Assembly (NCBI GenBank): GCA_964608095.1
Contig: CAZSMK010000041.1
Coordinates: 1 to 9,717 of the forward strand
DNA: 9,717 bases
Direction of reading: 5' to 3'
From: CAZSMK01 sp964608095
GTDB lineage: Bacteria; Sumerlaeota; Sumerlaeia; MWCT01; JAGHBZ01
Made by a program: the position numbers and the translations under genes. Positions within the stretch are counted from its first letter, which is position 1; the number at the start of each line of letters is the position of its first letter. Below are positions 1-6,360 of this stretch, in pieces. The notes beneath the pieces are model-generated. The model saw only the letters and a program-made list of their open reading frames with translations. It did no database searches and was not told where the DNA came from.

Positions 1-25
1 TAGGATAAGCGTCCCCGCTTGTCAC
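1..25. repeat. REP-like hairpin, copy 1
   Basis: This is the first of three copies of a 25-bp element containing an 8-bp inverted repeat, GATAAGCG (4-11) and CGCTTGTC (16-23), around the loop TCCC. One pair is a T/G wobble. The copy is cut by the window start, so whether it has the GTAG tetranucleotide seen before the other two cannot be checked in full (only TAG is visible). Confidence 0.8.
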
Positions 26-34
26 CCCTTTTTA

Positions 35-91
35 ATACTGTAGGATAAGCGTCCCCGCTTGTCACTAAAATCATACTCGTGTTCGTACACG
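35..91. repeat. 57-bp direct repeat, copy A, with GTAG-preceded REP-like hairpin
   Basis: Bases 35-91 are identical to 202-258. The unit contains GTAG (40-43) directly followed by a hairpin with arms GATAAGCG (44-51) and CGCTTGTC (56-63), loop TCCC. It ends with a second small hairpin, CGTGT/ACACG (78-91). A GTAG or GGAG tetranucleotide at the 5' foot of an imperfect hairpin is the hallmark of REP elements mobilised by RAYT (TnpA-REP) transposases. That link is inferred from structure only, as no RAYT gene lies in the window. Confidence 0.85.
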
Positions 92-101
92 TACACGTAA
101 T

Positions 102-146
102 CGCACGCCTGAGCGTGCGCGCGCTATCGCTATCCCTATCGCTATC
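102..146. repeat. Hairpin followed by GCTATC hexamer array
   Basis: CGCACGC (102-108) pairs perfectly with GCGTGCG (113-119) around a 4-nt loop. Immediately after, four hexamers lie in tandem at 123-146: GCTATC, GCTATC, CCTATC, GCTATC. A shorter hexamer run (CGTACA twice, then CGTAAT) precedes it at 84-101. These are direct sequence observations. No function is assigned. Confidence 0.7.
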
Positions 147-201
147 GTATTTTCTTAAGAATTTCATTTGCCCCGCATGAGTATTCTTTAAAGCGACTTC
201 G

Positions 202-258
202 ATACTGTAGGATAAGCGTCCCCGCTTGTCACTAAAATCATACTCGTGTTCGTACACG
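202..258. repeat. 57-bp direct repeat, copy B, with GTAG-preceded REP-like hairpin
   Basis: Exact second copy of 35-91, 167 bp downstream. GTAG is at 207-210, the hairpin at 211-230, and the small CGTGT/ACACG hairpin at 245-258. Identity stops sharply at both ends, with no target-site duplication evident by eye. Confidence 0.85.
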
Positions 259-301
259 CCCTTGGCGTTGTACGCGCACTCATTTGTTTTTTCAGAGTAG
301 G

Positions 302-320
302 GTAGTTCGGCCCGAACGAC
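302..320. repeat. Imperfect hairpin beginning with GTAG
   Basis: GTTCG (305-309) pairs with CGAAC (313-317). The stem extends outward through an A/G mismatch to GT/AC (302-303 with 319-320). The 5' foot reads GTAG (302-305), as in the REP-like copies upstream, although the hairpin sequence differs. It may be a second subfamily of the same kind of element. Confidence 0.45.
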
Positions 321-378
321 TTCCTGCGGAAAAGCACAACAAAATTCATATTATGGTATTTAAATACGGTCGCATAGC

Positions 379-399
379 GCGTACCCTTTTTGGGTACGC
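379..399. repeat. Perfect 8-bp stem hairpin with T5 loop
   Basis: GCGTACCC (379-386) and GGGTACGC (392-399) are perfectly complementary around TTTTT. There is no downstream T run on either strand, so it does not look like an intrinsic terminator. It is one of a cluster of at least eight hairpins in the first 670 bases. Confidence 0.6.
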
Positions 400-440
400 C
401 CTCACTCCACACCGGTATGCTGATAGGCTTTCCGCTATCT

Positions 441-465
441 TCGCACTCGCACTCGCGAGAGTGCG
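441..465. repeat. TCGCAC hexamers leading into a GNRA-loop hairpin
   Basis: TCGCAC occurs twice in tandem (441-452) and runs into a perfect 7-bp stem, CGCACTC (448-454) with GAGTGCG (459-465). The loop is GCGA, a GNRA tetraloop if transcribed. No T run follows. Confidence 0.6.
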
Positions 466-470
466 CTTAG

Positions 471-501
471 ATGGGACGAATGGGACTCATGGGTCAAATG
501 G
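471..501. repeat. 9-bp tandem repeat, ATGGGACNN, about 3.4 copies
   Basis: Three successive 9-mers, ATGGGACGA (471-479), ATGGGACTC (480-488) and ATGGGTCAA (489-497), are followed by ATGG (498-501). The repeat is a multiple of three, so it gives a G-rich repeat peptide in the overlapping spurious reading frame. That frame has no other sign of coding. Confidence 0.7.
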
Positions 502-541
502 TTGGCGTTATACGCGCGCGCTTGAGAGTTCGAGAAAAATG

Positions 542-582
542 GAGTCGAAGATGCGCCGTGGAGAGTCGAAGACGCACCGTGG
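542..582. repeat. 21-bp tandem repeat, two copies
   Basis: Units starting at 542 and 563 share 18 of the 20 bases compared, differing at T552/C573 and G555/A576. The core is GAGTCGAAG followed by CCGTGG. The repeat sits just before the paired palindromes. Confidence 0.7.
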
Positions 583-616
583 CGAGGATTAGAGAGATTG
601 TCGGAGGACCAATTTT

Positions 617-639
617 GTAGTGCGCAGACGCGTCTGCGC
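617..639. repeat. GTAG plus perfect 18-bp palindrome
   Basis: GCGCAGACG (622-630) is followed directly by its exact reverse complement CGTCTGCGC (631-639). GTAG lies one base upstream, at 617-620. This could be another REP-type element or a binding site for a dimeric protein. Confidence 0.6.
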
Positions 640-647
640 TTTGTATC

Positions 648-665
648 GGCGTGAGGCCTCACGCC
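648..665. repeat. Second perfect 18-bp palindrome
   Basis: GGCGTGAGG (648-656) and CCTCACGCC (657-665) form a perfect palindrome. It lies 8 bp after the previous one and has a different sequence. The two 18-bp palindromes together could form a cruciform pair or a paired REP arrangement. No terminator-like T run follows. Confidence 0.6.
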
Positions 666-822
666 ATATATCCCGGCTCATTCTCCTCAAAAATCCCTAT
701 TTCGCGAATCGCTCGTAAATAATCTTTTTCTTACACTTTCTTGTTGCACGATAGCACCAAAACCGGAAAAATACATACTTCAAAAGCCTAATCGAAAGGA
801 TGGATAGAGATTCTTGAGCGGT
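666..822 (+). other. Probable 5' regulatory stretch of the aroB-ribF operon
   Basis: This is an AT-rich stretch between the repeat cluster and aroB. Since six co-directional genes follow, their promoter is expected here or just upstream. I found no hexamer pair that convincingly matches a sigma-70 promoter. TTGCAC at 744-749 has no well-spaced -10 partner. Bases 1-665 likewise hold no credible gene, so the whole first 822 bases are treated as non-coding. Confidence 0.4.
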
Positions 823-1917
823 ATGGATGAGATTCATGTAAACCTCGGAGAAAGAAGTTATACTATCTATATCGGTTTTTCTCACCTTCAAAGATTACCT
901 CATTTTCTCAAGAATGTGAACACCTTCGATCGTGTATTGGTTGTTTCGAACACAACGGTGGGAGAATTATATGCAGACCAGTTGATTGACTTGCTCAACG
1001 ACGGAGGGTTTGCACCGGAACTGTTATTGTTGCCGGACGGAGAAAGATATAAGGATATCACTACGGTCCGCACAATCTGGGATTTATTGGTTGAAAATAA
1101 TTTTCCACGCCAGACGACGCTTATAGCGCTCGGTGGAGGCGTAATCGGCGATATGGCTGGTTTCGCGGCAGCGACCTACATGCGGGGTATACCATACGTC
1201 CAGATGCCGACTTCGCTTCTTGCTATGGTCGATGCCAGCGTTGGTGGCAAGGTTGCGGTAAACCATCCAGTGAGCAAGAACCTTATAGGCTCTTTTTATC
1301 AACCTCGTCTTGTCTTTATTAACCTTGAGTATCTCAAGACTCTTCCACCCGAAGAAATGAGGGCGGGATTCGCCGAGGTTATAAAGTATGGGATCATCCG
1401 GGATGCAGCCTTTTTTGAGTATCTGGAGAAAGAGGTCGATACTATCTACTCATTGGAGCCCGAATCACTCGAACGAGTCGTAGCTACCTCCTGCAGAATC
1501 AAAGCGGATATAGTTGAACAGGACGAGCGTGAGAGTGGTATTCGGGCTATTCTGAATTTCGGGCATACGATTGGTCACGCAGTGGAGTCCCTCACAAGGT
1601 ATCGTGTGTTTAAACATGGAGAAGCGGTTGCGCTTGGAATGGTTGCCGCCGCCCGTATAGCGGAGCGTATGGGTATGCTGAGCGCCGATCGAGTCCAGCG
1701 GATTCAGAATCTTGTGGCTCGAGCTGCATTGCCTCACCGGTTTAAAGATCTCGAACCCGGCGATATCCTCGAACGTGTCAGAAAAGATAAGAAAGTGACA
1801 GGAGGACGTGTACGATATATCTTGCCTCAAGACCTGGGAAAGGTAATCATTGCTGATAACGTTGATCCTGCTCTTGTCAGTGAAGTTCTGAGCACAATGA
1901 AAGAAGAAAATCTATAA
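823..1917 (+). CDS. aroB: 3-dehydroquinate synthase (AroB)
   Basis: Converts DAHP to 3-dehydroquinate, the second step of the shikimate pathway, in the cytoplasm, using NAD and a divalent metal. The 364-residue length is normal for the family. Signature runs are visible: GGGVIGD (104-110) of the NAD-binding region, MPTSLLAMVDASVGGK (128-143) with the active-site lysine, and AGFAEVIKYG (181-190). FGHTIGHAVE and KHGEAV follow. By analogy with characterised enzymes, Glu185, His248 and His265 are the metal ligands. I chose ATG at 823 because known AroB proteins begin close to this strand. An in-frame TTG at 814 would add three residues and sits near AGAGA. Neither start has a strong Shine-Dalgarno site. 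It is the first gene of the tight run, 13 nt before aroQ, the next enzyme of the pathway. Confidence 0.97.
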   Translation: MDEIHVNLGERSYTIYIGFSHLQRLPHFLKNVNTFDRVLVVSNTTVGELYADQLIDLLNDGGFAPELLLLPDGERYKDITTVRTIWDLLVENNFPRQTTLIALGGGVIGDMAGFAAATYMRGIPYVQMPTSLLAMVDASVGGKVAVNHPVSKNLIGSFYQPRLVFINLEYLKTLPPEEMRAGFAEVIKYGIIRDAAFFEYLEKEVDTIYSLEPESLERVVATSCRIKADIVEQDERESGIRAILNFGHTIGHAVESLTRYRVFKHGEAVALGMVAAARIAERMGMLSADRVQRIQNLVARAALPHRFKDLEPGDILERVRKDKKVTGGRVRYILPQDLGKVIIADNVDPALVSEVLSTMKEENL

Positions 1918-1930
1918 AGAGGAGAGTGCC

Positions 1931-2377
1931 ATGAACAAGAAGCTCCTTGTAATTAACGGTCCAAACCTTGATTTGCTTGGAATGAGGGAGAACGAAATCT
2001 ATGGTACGAAAACACTCGATCAAATTGAGGAGGAGCTCCGTCAGATGGCGGAATCGTCAAATATCGATCTTGAATTTTTTCAAAGTAATTCCGAATCCCA
2101 TATTATAGATAAAATACATAAAGCACATAGAGGTGTTCACTGTATCATTATAAATGCTGGGGCATTCACCCATACCAGTATTGCTATCCGGGACGCCCTG
2201 ACAGCAGTTAAGGTGCCCGTGGTAGAAACGCATCTATCGAATATTTTTAAACGAGAAGAATTCAGGCAGCATTCCTATATCACCCCCATTGCCGAAGGGC
2301 AGATTTGCGGATTCGGTCATTTCAGTTATGTCCTTGCTTTTTATGCTGCGCGCGCTATCATGGACGATATTATTTAA
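1931..2377 (+). CDS. aroQ: Type II 3-dehydroquinate dehydratase (AroQ)
   Basis: Dehydrates 3-dehydroquinate to 3-dehydroshikimate, immediately after AroB in the pathway. At 148 residues it has the usual size of the small dodecameric type II enzyme. INGPNLDLLGMRENEIYG (8-25) carries the catalytic Tyr24 and the mobile lid. FFQSNSE (49-55), INAGAFTHTSIAIRDAL (74-90) and ETHLSN (99-104) with His101 form the active site, and Arg112 follows in the EEFRQHSY segment. A clear GAGGAG site (1919-1924) precedes the ATG. The close aroB-aroQ pairing suggests co-transcription. No key residue is missing. Confidence 0.97.
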   Translation: MNKKLLVINGPNLDLLGMRENEIYGTKTLDQIEEELRQMAESSNIDLEFFQSNSESHIIDKIHKAHRGVHCIIINAGAFTHTSIAIRDALTAVKVPVVETHLSNIFKREEFRQHSYITPIAEGQICGFGHFSYVLAFYAARAIMDDII

Positions 2378-2411
2378 ATGTATAAGAATTCAATCAGGAA
2401 AGCATTCGTTG

Positions 2412-3509
2412 ATGGCGCAGCACGAAGAAAAGGTACATAATACTCAAAGCCTTCTTCGGGTCTTGACCTTTTTTGTCACCTACCGCTGTAACGCGCGTTG
2501 TAGAACCTGTTTCTACTGGCGGGAAATGAACAATCCCACTAAAGAGGAACTTACATGCGAGGAGATAGAAAAGATAGCCCGTTCCATGCCCGCGTTTCCT
2601 CACCTCTTACTCTCCGGTGGCGAACCTTTATTGCGTCCTGATCTTGAAGATATCATCAGAATTTTTTGTACCTATAACGCTATTTCCACCGTAGACCTGC
2701 CGAGTAATGGTCTTCTCCCTGAGAGGATGGCACACTTCGTTCGTAGTTTTATAATCGACCACCCCGAGATGCTTCTTACCACGGGTGTTTCGCTCGATGG
2801 TCTGGAGAAAACACATGACGCGATGCGGGGCGTCGAGGGCAATTACAAGAAAGCCTTCGAGACTATCGAAGCGGTCAACCGGGTACGCTATCAGATGGCT
2901 GCAGACGATAACTCTGTAGAACCCCGTCTTCACCTTTACACGATAACGGTTTTGACCACCGACAATATTAAAGAAATTCCACGTCTTGTGGAGGTGGTCT
3001 TAACAGAAGCAGATGTCGATGGGATGATGTTCGAACTCGTTCGAGGCAACCCCCGCGACCCTGAGATTTCGCCACCCTCTGTCTCCGAATTTGATAAAAT
3101 AGTTGAACTTTCCCTTAAAATTAACCATCAATTATTTCTTAAAAGGTGTTCTAAACAAGAAACATCGGTGCGATTGGCATATCTCAAAGAAATGTATCGT
3201 TTACAACGACTGGTTCTTGAGGGCAACAAGTTACCCCTTCTCTGTCAGGCGGGATTACGGCTCGCTGTGCTTGAACCGAACGGCGATGTCAGACTCTGTG
3301 AACTTCTTGAACCTGTCGGGAATATACGGGATTATGATTACGACTTCCCTCGTCTATGGAACGATACGGCGGCGTCGCAAATGCGACAGATGATTAAGAC
3401 AACAAGATGTTCGTGTACTCATTGCGTTAATCTCGGTCACAGTATAGATTACAATACATTGAGTCATTTACGAAGAAAATGGAATCAATGGGTGAGCATG
3501 AAAGGGTGA
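2412..3509 (+). CDS. Radical SAM protein with SPASM/twitch-like C-terminal cysteines
   Basis: 365 residues. The N-terminal radical SAM core has CNARCRTC (26-33), the CxxxCxxC motif that binds the [4Fe-4S] cluster and S-adenosylmethionine. SGGEP (68-72) and VSLDG (126-130) follow, as expected for the barrel. The C-terminal part has Cys278, Cys296, Cys333, Cys335 and Cys338 around LEPNGDVRLCELLEPVGN. This resembles the auxiliary-cluster region of SPASM or twitch enzymes, many of which modify peptides or proteins. The substrate cannot be named. I chose ATG 2412 with AGGAA at 2396-2400. The open frame extends up to 2289, but that would overlap aroQ. Its 3' end overlaps the next gene, a multihaem cytochrome, so the two are probably translated together, and a role in maturing or serving that system is an inference. 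Confidence 0.88.
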   Translation: MAQHEEKVHNTQSLLRVLTFFVTYRCNARCRTCFYWREMNNPTKEELTCEEIEKIARSMPAFPHLLLSGGEPLLRPDLEDIIRIFCTYNAISTVDLPSNGLLPERMAHFVRSFIIDHPEMLLTTGVSLDGLEKTHDAMRGVEGNYKKAFETIEAVNRVRYQMAADDNSVEPRLHLYTITVLTTDNIKEIPRLVEVVLTEADVDGMMFELVRGNPRDPEISPPSVSEFDKIVELSLKINHQLFLKRCSKQETSVRLAYLKEMYRLQRLVLEGNKLPLLCQAGLRLAVLEPNGDVRLCELLEPVGNIRDYDYDFPRLWNDTAASQMRQMIKTTRCSCTHCVNLGHSIDYNTLSHLRRKWNQWVSMKG

Positions 3510-4525
3510 TAGCGAAGAGAGAGCATCGTAAACGAAGGTTCGTCGTGATTGCGGCGATTTGCATTACAGTGAGTGCGTTTGCCGGATGTGTCTTTCTCTA
3601 TTCACGCAACCTTTATACGGTGAGACCGGATAACGCGACATGCAAAACATGTCACGCGTCGGTTTATGAAGAATGGAACGAGTCGGCTCATGCAAAGGCT
3701 GCAGAAAATACAGAGTTTGTTTTCTGGAGCAATAATCTTTCGTTTAGCGCGTGCCTTGGATGTCATATGCCGGTCACTATCTGGACAGATTCACATCCTC
3801 TCAGTCCACGTGATGAGGAGAAGGGTGGGGGAGTTGACTGTGCATCCTGTCATTGGAAGGATCCGGGAATCGTGGCAGCGCGTTTAAACAAGAGCGCCGA
3901 TAAGCATCATCTTCTCCTGGTTGATGAATCTATCAGAAACGATTCTTATATCTGCGGAAAATGTCATAAGAAACCGTGGGAAGATATGAGTAAATTCAAG
4001 GATATTATGCAAAGTATGTCATGTCAGTATTGCCACATGGAAAAAGTAGTTATCGAAAAAGCACTCAAGCGCTATGGACTGAAGAAGATTCGTAAACTTG
4101 TTGCAGAACAACCCGCTCATCACGGTATGAAGATCGAGGATCTTGCCTTTTTCTCGGGTGCATATAACGCACAGATGGTGTCCTGTGATCTCACTTCTTC
4201 TACCCTGAAAGCAAAAATAAAACTATCGAACTATTTACCACACAGCATACCCGCGGTTGAATATGGAATGAACCGGGTGTTTGCAGTGATGAGGGTCGAT
4301 TTGTCCGGGGAGAAGTCTATTGAAAAGGATTATACCTTCGATCGTATTGATAATCTTGAAGCGCTATCGGAAAAAAGGGTTGAATATACCTTTGATATCT
4401 CATCCGGGAGTGTGGAAGAAATTACTTTTTTCCTTCTTCATCAGCCTGAACCGGAATCCGAAAAAATAGTGATGTATCAGAACAGATTTGACGTTCCAGT
4501 CTCTTCCGAGAATCATGAACAATAA
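3479..4525 (+). CDS. Membrane-anchored pentahaem cytochrome c, c554-like
   Basis: A 348-residue exported electron-transfer protein. A basic N-terminus is followed by a hydrophobic segment (21-41), likely an uncleaved anchor or signal sequence. FAGC (34-37) only weakly resembles a lipobox. Five CxxCH haem sites lie at 55, 92, 121, 159 and 182. The first sits in TCKTCHASVYEEWNESAH, an arrangement typical of cytochrome c554 and related multihaem proteins. Residues 210-340 have no haem motif and look like a beta-rich domain, with LPHSIPAVEYG at 253-263. Start choice is uncertain. ATG 3479 overlaps the radical SAM gene by 31 nt. ATG 3488 is also in frame. GTG 3506 would give a 4-nt GTGA overlap with that gene's stop, and has GGTGA upstream at 3491-3495. 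It may hand electrons to or from the 19-haem protein encoded next. Confidence 0.88.
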   Translation: MESMGEHERVIAKREHRKRRFVVIAAICITVSAFAGCVFLYSRNLYTVRPDNATCKTCHASVYEEWNESAHAKAAENTEFVFWSNNLSFSACLGCHMPVTIWTDSHPLSPRDEEKGGGVDCASCHWKDPGIVAARLNKSADKHHLLLVDESIRNDSYICGKCHKKPWEDMSKFKDIMQSMSCQYCHMEKVVIEKALKRYGLKKIRKLVAEQPAHHGMKIEDLAFFSGAYNAQMVSCDLTSSTLKAKIKLSNYLPHSIPAVEYGMNRVFAVMRVDLSGEKSIEKDYTFDRIDNLEALSEKRVEYTFDISSGSVEEITFFLLHQPEPESEKIVMYQNRFDVPVSSENHEQ

Positions 4526-6359
4526 AGCATATATAATGTGCATAGGTCTATTGGTATTAGTGGGGATAGGGCACCTCTATTTTCTCGAAAAAGTATATGG
4601 GGAAGAGATACAGGCGTCAGCGCCCTTTTATTCCGCACCTGAATTTACCCAACCCCTGAGTTCATATACCGAACCCGGTCTGCTCAGCAATTTCCATAAA
4701 CACCTTGAAGGTATAGAAAATTGCAGTAAATGTCATCCTACGACGGAAAATCCCGGCTCTGCCAAATGTCTCGAGTGCCATCAAGAGATCAAAGAACGCT
4801 GGGACAAGCAGGCTGGGTATCATGGTAAATATTTAAGAGGTAACTGTATCGAGTGCCATAAAGAACACAAAGGAGTCGATGCCTCAATCACCGAGTTCAA
4901 CAAACAGTTCTTTAACCATAATCTGGCTTTGTTCCCGCTGGAAGGAAGACACCGCTCGGTCGAGTGCGAAGCATGCCATTTGATGCGTAGCGGAGAGACC
5001 GGAGTCCTCACGTTTCGTTACCTTGGGATACCACAGGAATGTTATAAGTGTCACACCACTCCCCACGGAGCCGGGGTTGATATCAATTGTACGCGTTGCC
5101 ATACGCAAGTCGCCTGGACCGGACGGCAGGTCTTATTTGACCATAACCGTGACGCGGCTTTCAAACTCCGGGGCGCTCATATCGACCTCGATTGCGCACA
5201 ATGTCATCCTGACAAAAAATTCACACCCTTATCCGGCGAGTGTGGCGCATGCCATGAAGACCCACACCAAGGACTATGGGGGGCGAATTGTGCACGATGT
5301 CATAATGAACAGCGATGGAGCGACGCTCGTTTCCTTTTTAATCACGATACGCAGACCAGTTTTCCGTTAACTGGAAAACATCAAGAACTCAAGTGCGAAC
5401 AATGTCATTTCAGCCCCACCAAACCACCGCCCCAAAAGTGTGTTGAATGTCATAGAGACGTGCATAATGCAAAATTTGGGAACGATTGTTCTGCTTGCCA
5501 TAACACCTTTGACTGGTCAACGATGGCGCTCGAGAAATTCAACCATAACACCAACACCGCGTTTCCTCTAAGCGGCAAACATGTCGGTCTTGATTGTGCT
5601 TCGTGCCACCCTGAAGGAGATATTGAACGGATTAAAGGGACGACGTGTGTGGAGTGCCATCCGGATGTATATCACGGCGGTGAGCTTGGCGAGAAATGCG
5701 ACCGGTGTCATGGAACCCAGCAATGGAAGATCGAACCTTTGGAATTCAATCATGAAAAGATTGCGGAGTTTAATCTCGGTAAATTGCACGGCGACCTTGC
5801 ATGCGCTGACTGTCACAAGAAAAAAGGCACTTTTGGAGGAATCACGGGTACATGTGAGAGTTGCCATAAGGATATTGCAGATTATATGGCGGGTCTCGGT
5901 GTTATTGATACTATGACCACTATTGCCGCCTCGGTTCATTACGAGATTGGATGTGCAAAATGCCATTCACCCGAGGATTTACCAGGCGTTATTGCTCCGA
6001 TAAGCAGGCGTTGTGCAAGTTGCCATACGGAATCCTATACCGATCTTGCCAAATTCTGGGTCAACGATCTCGATGCCAGAGCGAACGCACTCGAGGACCA
6101 GATAGATGCAGCAAGACTGTATCTTGAACAGCTCTCGCCGGAAGAACGAAAGAAATTTTCGCCTCGAACCATCACCATTGAAACGATGGAGGAAAGAATC
6201 GGGACTGTTTTGAAAATAATCAAACGTATTCGGGGACTTGGGTTTCATAATATACATCTTGCCTTGAGGGAGTACGAGACTGCCGAGAATCTCCTTGATG
6301 AGTTTCGAGTTTTTCTCCACCGCGAAATCCCTGAAATTGACGCGTCACCTGATAAATAA
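4515..6359 (+). CDS. Nineteen-haem cytochrome c with repeated three-haem modules
   Basis: 614 residues with a signal or anchor sequence (about 4-29) and 19 CxxCH motifs beginning at residues 70, 85, 111, 151, 176, 192, 227, 243, 259, 294, 309, 325, 361, 378, 395, 430, 447, 480 and 500. Residues 130-451 are tandem modules of about 67-76 residues. Each has an FxH (His135, 210, 277, 344, 413), a G(K/R/A)H or KLH before the first haem (His146, 222, 289, 356, 425), and in four modules a His after the second haem (His184, 251, 317, 387). These spare histidines probably supply the second axial ligand of each haem. The fifth module has only two haems. Residues about 511-605 are haem-free and probably helical. 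It likely forms a periplasmic or surface electron wire, but partner and direction are unknown. ATG 4515 overlaps the previous gene by 11 nt. In-frame ATG 4488 is possible but places nine extra residues before the signal. Confidence 0.92.
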   Translation: MNNKAYIMCIGLLVLVGIGHLYFLEKVYGEEIQASAPFYSAPEFTQPLSSYTEPGLLSNFHKHLEGIENCSKCHPTTENPGSAKCLECHQEIKERWDKQAGYHGKYLRGNCIECHKEHKGVDASITEFNKQFFNHNLALFPLEGRHRSVECEACHLMRSGETGVLTFRYLGIPQECYKCHTTPHGAGVDINCTRCHTQVAWTGRQVLFDHNRDAAFKLRGAHIDLDCAQCHPDKKFTPLSGECGACHEDPHQGLWGANCARCHNEQRWSDARFLFNHDTQTSFPLTGKHQELKCEQCHFSPTKPPPQKCVECHRDVHNAKFGNDCSACHNTFDWSTMALEKFNHNTNTAFPLSGKHVGLDCASCHPEGDIERIKGTTCVECHPDVYHGGELGEKCDRCHGTQQWKIEPLEFNHEKIAEFNLGKLHGDLACADCHKKKGTFGGITGTCESCHKDIADYMAGLGVIDTMTTIAASVHYEIGCAKCHSPEDLPGVIAPISRRCASCHTESYTDLAKFWVNDLDARANALEDQIDAARLYLEQLSPEERKKFSPRTITIETMEERIGTVLKIIKRIRGLGFHNIHLALREYETAENLLDEFRVFLHREIPEIDASPDK

Positions 6360-6360
6360 G

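Noticed and set aside
1..258. CRISPR array from the repeated 25-bp unit
   Set aside because: The spacing is irregular (40 and 167 bp between starts), the unit is a hairpin with a GTAG foot, one pair extends to 57 bp identity, and there are no cas genes.
379..399. Hairpin as an intrinsic terminator
   Set aside because: The T run is in the loop, not after the stem, on either strand.
284..592. 102-residue open frame in the repeat-rich 5' region, + strand
   Set aside because: It is made of hairpins and tandem repeats, has no plausible ribosome site, and its composition follows the 9-bp and 21-bp repeats rather than a protein fold.
435..662. 75-residue open frame on the - strand
   Set aside because: It crosses the two palindromes and the 21-bp repeat, and has no recognisable domain or ribosome site.
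2289..2411. N-terminal extension of the radical SAM protein
   Set aside because: It would overlap the conserved end of aroQ by 89 nt and lacks radical SAM features. ATG 2412 has a usable ribosome site.
5568..5966. 132-residue open frame on the - strand, with similar frames at 5979-6320 and 1465-1830
   Set aside because: All are antisense shadows of the cytochrome and aroB genes.
6357..6360. FMN riboswitch ahead of ribF
   Set aside because: ribF starts one base after the upstream stop codon, and the upstream sequence is the coding end of the cytochrome.
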